Part shown: one piece after another, positions 59,294 through 64,000 of the stretch
Position numbering within the stretch: the first letter of the stretch is position 1
Layout: each line of letters begins with the position of its first letter
NCBI GenBank assembly: GCA_964562015.1
Contig: CAZLRH010000013.1
Span: 1 to 64,000 of the forward strand
Reading direction: 5' to 3'
DNA: 64,000 nt
Source: CAZLRH01 sp964562015
GTDB taxonomy: Bacteria > Verrucomicrobiota > Verrucomicrobiia > Opitutales > JABDGR01
Position numbers and translations under genes: made by a program
Notes under the pieces: generated by a model
The model's database searches: none
What the model was told of the DNA's origin: nothing
What the model saw: the letters and a program-made list of their open reading frames with translations, nothing else

Positions 59294-59599
59294 TCAGTCC
59301 TTCTTCAAAATATCCGGGGCGCGCGGATCGCGGCCCGCGGTCTTATGGTAAGTGCCGGTCTGCTTGTCGCGGACGTACTTGGTGAACCCGGCCTTCTCCA
59401 CGTTTTTCTCCTGCAACATCTGCCGGGTGTGTCCTTCCGTGTACTTCGTCGAGACATTGGGCGCCTCGTACACGCGCCGCACCGGCCGGCCCGTCACCGG
59501 ATGGTGCTCGAGCGGCTTGGCCGACATGGGCTGCTCGATTTCAAACCGCTCGCCGTCGGCGCCATTCGCCAGAATTTCCTGATAAATGTAAATGGGCAT
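59294..59599 (-). CDS. FmdB-like small protein lacking zinc-ribbon cysteines
   Basis: This 101-residue protein starts like FmdB family regulators (MPIYIYQEILANGADGERFE), then KPLEHHPVTGRPVRRVYEAP. In canonical FmdB proteins the MPIYEYRC start is followed by two CxxC zinc-binding pairs; this one has no cysteine at all. The C-terminal half is charged. It may keep a role independent of zinc. It lies 102 bases from the MntR-like gene, in the same orientation. Confidence 0.6.
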   Translation of the reverse strand: MPIYIYQEILANGADGERFEIEQPMSAKPLEHHPVTGRPVRRVYEAPNVSTKYTEGHTRQMLQEKNVEKAGFTKYVRDKQTGTYHKTAGRDPRAPDILKKD

Positions 59600-59700
59600 G
59601 GGGTGGAAAGTGTTTTGGTGTTCCAGTGCTTAGTGCTCTAGTCCTTAGTATCTAGCATCGCGTTTTTGATTTTCCAGCCTCGCAATGAGTTTGGTCGATT

Positions 59701-60393
59701 TCACTTTTTTGCCGGGCGGGCGGGTGCGGCGGGATCGCGTTCGACTAATATATGCCCGGCGGCATTTCCGCCGAGGGAAATTTCCCGTCCGTCCGCCAGC
59801 GTGATGGCGAGCAAATCTGCCGCGGCGTCCCGCTTTTTCACGCGCAGCGCCGTGCCGGGATGCAACCCGGCTTCATGGATGAAATGCAAAAAATCGCGGT
59901 CCTGCCGGGTGATGCGCGCGATGCGGGCGGACTGTCCCACCGGCCAATCCGGCAGCAACATCACCGCCGGCGCCGGCATCCGCCCGCTGGCCGAGGGAAT
60001 CGGGTCGCCGTGCGGGTCGACACTGGGATGGCCCAGAAACGCATCGAGCCGGTCCACCAGCCGGTCGGACAACGCGTGCTCGAGCAATTCCGCTTCCTCG
60101 TGAATTTCCGACCAATCCAGCCCGAGCGTTTGCACGAGAAACATTTCAATGAGCCGGTGTTTGCGCAGAATCTGGAGGGCCAACCGGGTGCCCGTCGGCG
60201 TCAGCCGTGCGCCGACGCGCGGGGTGTGGCGGGCGAGGCCCGCCCGCGCCAGCGCCTTGATCATCGTGGTGGCGGTGCCGGGCACGACGCGCATCGCCCG
60301 CGCCAGCGCGCCCATCAGCACCGGTTCGCCCGGGCGCTGCTGTTCCAGCAGGAAAAGCTGCTTGGCGTAGTTTTCGACGGTGCTGGTGGCCAT
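59701..60393 (-). CDS. MntR/DtxR-family metalloregulator
   Basis: This 230-residue regulator has a winged helix (MATSTVENYAKQLFLLEQQ, VPGTATTMIKALARAGL), metal-binding residues in HRLIEMFLVQTLGL, IHEEAELLEHALSDRL and HPSVDPHGDPIP, and a C-terminal SH3-like (FeoA) domain. The context, divergent from a porin and followed by an MntH gene, makes manganese the best metal. It probably represses the OprB-like/MntH genes when the metal is plentiful. An operator candidate lies in the gap to the right. Confidence 0.88.
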   Translation of the reverse strand: MATSTVENYAKQLFLLEQQRPGEPVLMGALARAMRVVPGTATTMIKALARAGLARHTPRVGARLTPTGTRLALQILRKHRLIEMFLVQTLGLDWSEIHEEAELLEHALSDRLVDRLDAFLGHPSVDPHGDPIPSASGRMPAPAVMLLPDWPVGQSARIARITRQDRDFLHFIHEAGLHPGTALRVKKRDAAADLLAITLADGREISLGGNAAGHILVERDPAAPARPAKK

Positions 60394-60459
60394 GGCGCGC
60401 GCGGTTTTGAGTCGTCAAAATAGCCCGGCCCGCCCGCCTTGCCAAGCCAAACCTTGCCT

Positions 60460-60484
60460 ATTAACGCAAATTATTCGCGATAAT
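60460..60484. promoter_or_regulatory. 25-bp palindrome, candidate MntR operator
   Basis: ATTAACGCAAATTATTCGCG followed by ATAAT is a 25-base near-perfect palindrome with two mismatched pairs. It lies between the MntR-like gene (60393, minus) and the porin (60528, plus), where one operator could control both. AT-rich palindromes of this length are the usual DtxR/MntR targets. Confidence 0.6.
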
Positions 60485-60527
60485 AAACATTGACGCCCCC
60501 GGTGCTTCGCGGCTATTTCCTCGCGGC

Positions 60528-61868
60528 ATGCCTACCCCTTCTTGCCGCTGGTTCGCGTTCGTTTTTCTGCTGTTGAGTTTGACGCCCGCGGTGCGCGCGG
60601 CCGATGGCCAGCCCGCCGCCGCGCCGGACCAGGCTTCCGCCGCGGCCGCCACGACGCCCGCGCCCACGCCCCCGCCGTCCTTGTGGGAGCAATCCACCCT
60701 CACCGGCGACTGGGGCGGCTGGCGGGACCGCATGGGCAATATCGGTTTTGCGCCGTTTGCCTCGTGGACGGGGGAAATCTGGGGCGATGTCAGCGGCAGT
60801 TTTCGCCACCGCCCGACCCAAAACATGCTGCTGAGCTGGGGTTTTGAAACGGACTTGGAAAAGGCCGCCGGCTGGAAAGGGGCCTCTTTCCGCGCCTCCT
60901 TCAACTGGGTAGAGGGCCTGAGTCCGAACAAAAATCTCGGCGCCTTCAACAGCCCGACCTACATCGACGCCGCCGACCAAGTGCGCGTGTTCAATTTGTT
61001 CCTGCGGCAAAATCTTTTTGGCGATCAGCTCAAGCTGAAAGCCGGGCTGATGGGTGCGGACGATGATTTCTTTCAATGCGACACCGCCGCGCTTTTTCTC
61101 AATGCCGGCATCACCGCCCCGCCGATTTTTTACGGGCAAACTCTGGCCAACGGCGACCTCTCGATGCCCCAATACGCGGTCGACGGCCCGGGTGCTTTCG
61201 CCCGCTATGAACCCAAGGACTGGCCGGTGTATATCATGACCGCCGTGTATGCGAGCGATGCGGGTCCCGATGTCAGTAATAATCACGGTTTCGAATGGGG
61301 CGGCAGCAATAGTGTCGTGGTCGTCGCTGAGGCGGGCTGGAAATATGCCGCGTGGGGGCGGGCGGGTGTGGTCAAGGGCGGAGCCTATTACAACGACGGC
61401 CAATTCACCAACTGGGACACCGGCCGGCCCGAACGCGGGATTTACGGCGCGTACGCCCTCGTGAACCAAAATTTTATCCAAACCACGCCGACAGATGGCA
61501 GCGATCCGGCGGCCCTTCTCTCCGCGTACGCCTATGCCGGTTGGGCCGGACCCGACAACCGCGTGACGCCCAATTTCACCTGCTCGATGGGCGTCAGTTA
61601 TAAATGCGGGTCGCTCGGGCGGCCGAATGACACCGCCGGTGTGGCGGTTTTGTACACTGGCTTCAGCTCCGACTACACCCAGAGCGTTTTTAATCCGTAC
61701 GGCGCGGGCTTCACCAATACGAGCGAAACGGACCTGGAGTTCACCTACCAGGCGGCGATTTTTCCCTGGTTCACCCTGCAACCCGATGTGCAGGTGGTGA
61801 TCAATCCCGCCTATTCTGCGGCGCGCGATACCGTAGTCGTCGGCACCCGCGCCGTGGTGACTTTTTAG
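60528..61868 (+). CDS. OprB-like outer-membrane porin
   Basis: The protein is 446 residues. A signal peptide (FVFLLLSLTPAVRAADG) and Ala/Pro linker are followed by the OprB opening pattern (SLWEQSTLTGDWGGWRDRM) and an alternating beta-strand barrel ending in Phe (VVVGTRAVVTF). OprB proteins usually import sugars. Here the gene is divergent from an MntR-like regulator and shares a possible operator, with MntH 276 bases downstream in the same orientation. Metal passage through this porin is therefore a reasonable inference. It is not linked to sugar genes. Confidence 0.85.
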   Translation: MPTPSCRWFAFVFLLLSLTPAVRAADGQPAAAPDQASAAAATTPAPTPPPSLWEQSTLTGDWGGWRDRMGNIGFAPFASWTGEIWGDVSGSFRHRPTQNMLLSWGFETDLEKAAGWKGASFRASFNWVEGLSPNKNLGAFNSPTYIDAADQVRVFNLFLRQNLFGDQLKLKAGLMGADDDFFQCDTAALFLNAGITAPPIFYGQTLANGDLSMPQYAVDGPGAFARYEPKDWPVYIMTAVYASDAGPDVSNNHGFEWGGSNSVVVVAEAGWKYAAWGRAGVVKGGAYYNDGQFTNWDTGRPERGIYGAYALVNQNFIQTTPTDGSDPAALLSAYAYAGWAGPDNRVTPNFTCSMGVSYKCGSLGRPNDTAGVAVLYTGFSSDYTQSVFNPYGAGFTNTSETDLEFTYQAAIFPWFTLQPDVQVVINPAYSAARDTVVVGTRAVVTF

Positions 61869-62095
61869 GGAAAGTAAAAACAGCGAAAGTAAAAGGAGGG
61901 CAGGGAAGAGTGGGTGAACCGCTCATCTGCGCTTATCCACGCTCAAACAACCACAGATGGCACGGAGGGCGCCATTAAGCGGGATGAAATCCTCCACCTG
62001 CGGCGGACGAGAATCCGCGTTATCCGTCGCCTGCCTGGTTTGGATTTAAGGCAGCATGGGCTTTCCTCGTACTTTCACTTCCCGGCCTTTTTATT

Positions 62096-62123
62096 TTGAC
62101 TTATCAAAATCGGGACTTTTAAT
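62096..62123 (+). promoter_or_regulatory. Sigma-70-type promoter of mntH
   Basis: TTGACT (62096-62101) and TTTAAT (62118-62123) are separated by 16 bases. They match five of six positions of each consensus box. The ATG of mntH follows 20 bases after the -10. A separate operator for MntR was not seen here. Confidence 0.5.
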
Positions 62124-62143
62124 AGTCGTAAAAGCCCGGCGAC

Positions 62144-63520
62144 ATGAAACCCACCGATCCATTGCCCGTCTTGGTGCCCGGCGCCTGGCGGCGCGCGCCG
62201 GCGGGGCCGTCGCTGCCGGAGTCCCACCGCAGCGTGGCGGTGCCGGCGGGCGCGTCGTGGGTGCGCAAGCTCTGGGCCTACGGCGGCCCGGGCTTCCTCG
62301 TCGCCGTCGGCTATATGGACCCCGGCAACTGGGCCACGGACCTCGAGGGCGGCGCGAAATTCGGCTACACCCTGCTGTCGGTCGTCATGCTTTCGAACCT
62401 GATGGCGATTTTGCTCCAGCACTTGTGCATCAAGCTCGGCGTGGTGACCGGGCGCGACCTCGCCCAGGCCTGCCGCGACACCTATCCGCGCGGCCTTGTC
62501 GTGTTTCAATGGCTGCTATGCGAATTGGCCATTATCGCCTGCGATTTGGCGGAAGTCGTGGGCTCGGCCATCGGCCTGCAATTGCTTTTTGGAATTCCCC
62601 TGGTGTGGGGCTGCATCATCACCGCCCTCGATGTCCTGCTCGTGCTGGCCCTGCAACGGCGCGGGTTCCGCCAGTTGGAGGCCCTGGTGTTCGTCATCAT
62701 CGTCACCATTGCCGCCTGTTTTGCGGTGGAAATATTCCTGGCGCGGCCCAGTTGGTCCGGCATCGCCTGGGGCTTTGTGCCCACCACGCAAATTTTCCAC
62801 GACCCCCAGATGCTTTATATCAGCATCGGCATCCTCGGCGCGACCGTCATGCCGCACAACCTTTACCTGCATTCCTCGATTGTGCAGACGCGCCAGTTCG
62901 AGCGCACCGACGCCGGTCGGCGCGAGGCTATCAAATACGCCACCCTGGACTCGACCGGCGCGCTCATGTTTGCCCTGTTGATCAATGCGGCCATCCTCAT
63001 CCTCGCGGCCTCGGCCTTTCACTGGAGCGGGCACCAGGACGTGGCCGAAATCCAGCAAGCCTACCAGTTGCTCGACGGCGTGCTGGGGGCGACGTTCGCG
63101 AGCGTGCTGTTTGCCATCGCGCTGCTGGCCTCGGGCCAGAATTCCACGCTCACGGGCACGCTGGCCGGGCAAATCGTGATGGAGGGCTTTATCAATATGC
63201 GCCTGCCGCGCTGGCAACGCCGTCTGCTCAGCCGCGGCCTCGCCATCGTACCGGCCGTACTCGTGATCGGGATTTACGGCGAGAGCAAAACGACCGCACT
63301 GCTCGTCGCCAGCCAGGTATGCTTGAGCCTGCAGTTGGGCTTTGCGGTCTGGCCGCTCCTGCGTTTCACCGGCGACCGCGCCAAGATGGGCGCCTTCGTC
63401 AATCCGCCTTGGATAAAAATCCTCGGCTGGACCTGTGCGGTCGTTATTATTGGTTTAAACCTGAAACTACTCTGGGAAAAATTCTCGGAGTGGCTCGGGT
63501 GGGGCGGCGTTGTGGTTTGA
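62144..63520 (+). CDS. mntH: Nramp-family Mn(II)/proton symporter MntH
   Basis: This 458-residue transporter has around eleven hydrophobic segments. It contains the metal-binding DPGN motif in TM1 (VGYMDPGNWATDLEGG) and MPHNLYLHSS in TM6, with MPH at the metal site. These residues favour Mn(II) over Fe(III) in Nramp proteins. A 40-residue hydrophilic N-terminal tail precedes the first helix. It imports manganese across the inner membrane; the adjacent MntR-like gene and porin strengthen this. Confidence 0.93.
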   Translation: MKPTDPLPVLVPGAWRRAPAGPSLPESHRSVAVPAGASWVRKLWAYGGPGFLVAVGYMDPGNWATDLEGGAKFGYTLLSVVMLSNLMAILLQHLCIKLGVVTGRDLAQACRDTYPRGLVVFQWLLCELAIIACDLAEVVGSAIGLQLLFGIPLVWGCIITALDVLLVLALQRRGFRQLEALVFVIIVTIAACFAVEIFLARPSWSGIAWGFVPTTQIFHDPQMLYISIGILGATVMPHNLYLHSSIVQTRQFERTDAGRREAIKYATLDSTGALMFALLINAAILILAASAFHWSGHQDVAEIQQAYQLLDGVLGATFASVLFAIALLASGQNSTLTGTLAGQIVMEGFINMRLPRWQRRLLSRGLAIVPAVLVIGIYGESKTTALLVASQVCLSLQLGFAVWPLLRFTGDRAKMGAFVNPPWIKILGWTCAVVIIGLNLKLLWEKFSEWLGWGGVVV

Positions 63521-63595
63521 AAGCGGCCTGCCCTTAGGCTTGCGCGGGTGGGGCGAAGGGATAAAGTGGATGCTGCCGGCCCGCCCGGTGTTCCC

Positions 63596-64000
63596 ATGAG
63601 TTTGCACGCCAAGAAATCCGCCGTCGTCCTGTTTATGGCGGGCGCCCTCCTGGTTGGCGTCTCGATGGTCTTCGCCTTTGGCGGGCGCAGGATATTTACC
63701 CGGCACCAAACGTTCCTCTGCTACTTCAATCAATCGGTGAACGGCCTCAGCGCGGGCTCCGTGGCCACTTTTCGCGGCGTGCCCATTGGCAATGTCGAGT
63801 CCATCAAGGCGCGCGTCGTGCCCGAGGGCAACTCCCGCGTCGAGGTCTTGGTGAATTTCGACATGGACCGCCTGCGCCGTCTGGGCGTGGACATCAACCT
63901 GGCCGACCCGTCCGTTCTCCAAAGCCAGGTACGCGACGGCTTGCGCGGCAAGCTCGAGGTCGCCCACTACACCGACGGAAGCAACTACCTCGATTTCGAC
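63596..64000 (+). CDS. MlaD/MCE-domain protein, truncated by window end
   Basis: The first 135 residues are visible; the stop codon lies beyond the window. The N terminus has one membrane helix (AVVLFMAGALLVGVSMVFAF). It is followed by the MCE/MlaD pattern: FNQSVNGLSAGSVATFRGVP, IGNVESIKARVV, and DGLRGKLEVAHYTDG. Proteins of this type (PqiB, MlaD) form hexameric rings that carry lipids between membranes. The start at 63596 is the first one that preserves the helix. Confidence 0.85.
   Translation, partial: MSLHAKKSAVVLFMAGALLVGVSMVFAFGGRRIFTRHQTFLCYFNQSVNGLSAGSVATFRGVPIGNVESIKARVVPEGNSRVEVLVNFDMDRLRRLGVDINLADPSVLQSQVRDGLRGKLEVAHYTDGSNYLDFD

Noticed and set aside
1..64000. CRISPR arrays, prophage, complete insertion sequences
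   Set aside because: No regular spacer-repeat pattern, transposase, integrase or phage structural gene was found in the window.

Overview
The window is about 64 kb of GC-rich bacterial chromosome. It most resembles a PVC-superphylum bacterium, probably Verrucomicrobiota of the Opitutae or Pedosphaera type. The evidence is the paired DUF1592 cytochrome and DUF1552 secreted proteins, a PEP-CTERM protein, an ECF sigma factor fused to a long repeat domain, a TMTC-like glycosyltransferase, outer-membrane porins and few Shine-Dalgarno sites. This is a family-level inference; there is no rRNA in the window.

Layout. 1-461 (minus) holds at least six tightly packed tRNA-like genes with a non-standard T loop and D loop, running off the left edge. 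A terminator and a possible unannotated RNA follow (687-960). 1145-9746 carries a lipoprotein, a cupin, a KdpDE-like two-component pair, a PP2C phosphatase/kinase fusion and an amino-acid permease with an Asp-rich insert. 10495-23605 is a complete urea system: a porin plus UrtABCDE on the minus strand, divergent from allophanate hydrolase and urea carboxylase. Each side has a sigma-54-like promoter with exact GG-to-GC spacing, so urea is probably imported and split by the ATP-dependent urea amidolyase route under nitrogen control. 23701-28237 holds a PEP-CTERM NlpC/P60-like protein, a UbiB-family kinase, an SGNH hydrolase and a DoxX protein.

28741-34908 is the most unusual locus: an eight-gene minus-strand operon with overlapping or closely spaced genes. 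It encodes a ketoacyl-synthase-III-like protein with an altered triad, a thioester-reductase-like SDR, two carrier proteins, a seryl-tRNA-synthetase-like amino acid:carrier-protein ligase, two ferritin-like diiron proteins and a membrane-attached methyltransferase. It looks like a small pathway in which a carrier-bound amino acid is modified oxidatively and released reductively. I do not recognise the product.

35646-42125 holds the DUF1592/DUF1552 pair, a nucleotidyltransferase toxin-antitoxin-like pair and a DUF72 protein. 42924-49461 is a recently rearranged region: an ECF sigma factor with about 14 C-terminal repeats is followed by duplicated small membrane-anchored proteins, a 469-bp direct repeat at about 99 percent identity, a T8/T7 homopolymer difference that frameshifts a TlpA-like thioredoxin, and gene remnants. 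49549-64000 carries tRNA-Ser, a TMTC-like glycosyltransferase, a hybrid histidine kinase, a GntR/ABC efflux operon, a GH43 glycosidase and a manganese locus (MntR-like regulator, palindromic operator, OprB-like porin, MntH), and ends in a truncated MlaD-family gene.

Intergenic DNA holds several dispersed elements: a roughly 72-nt element in three copies, a 44-nt element flanking a two-gene cassette, REP-like hairpins and a degenerate CACGGAT-type inverted repeat.
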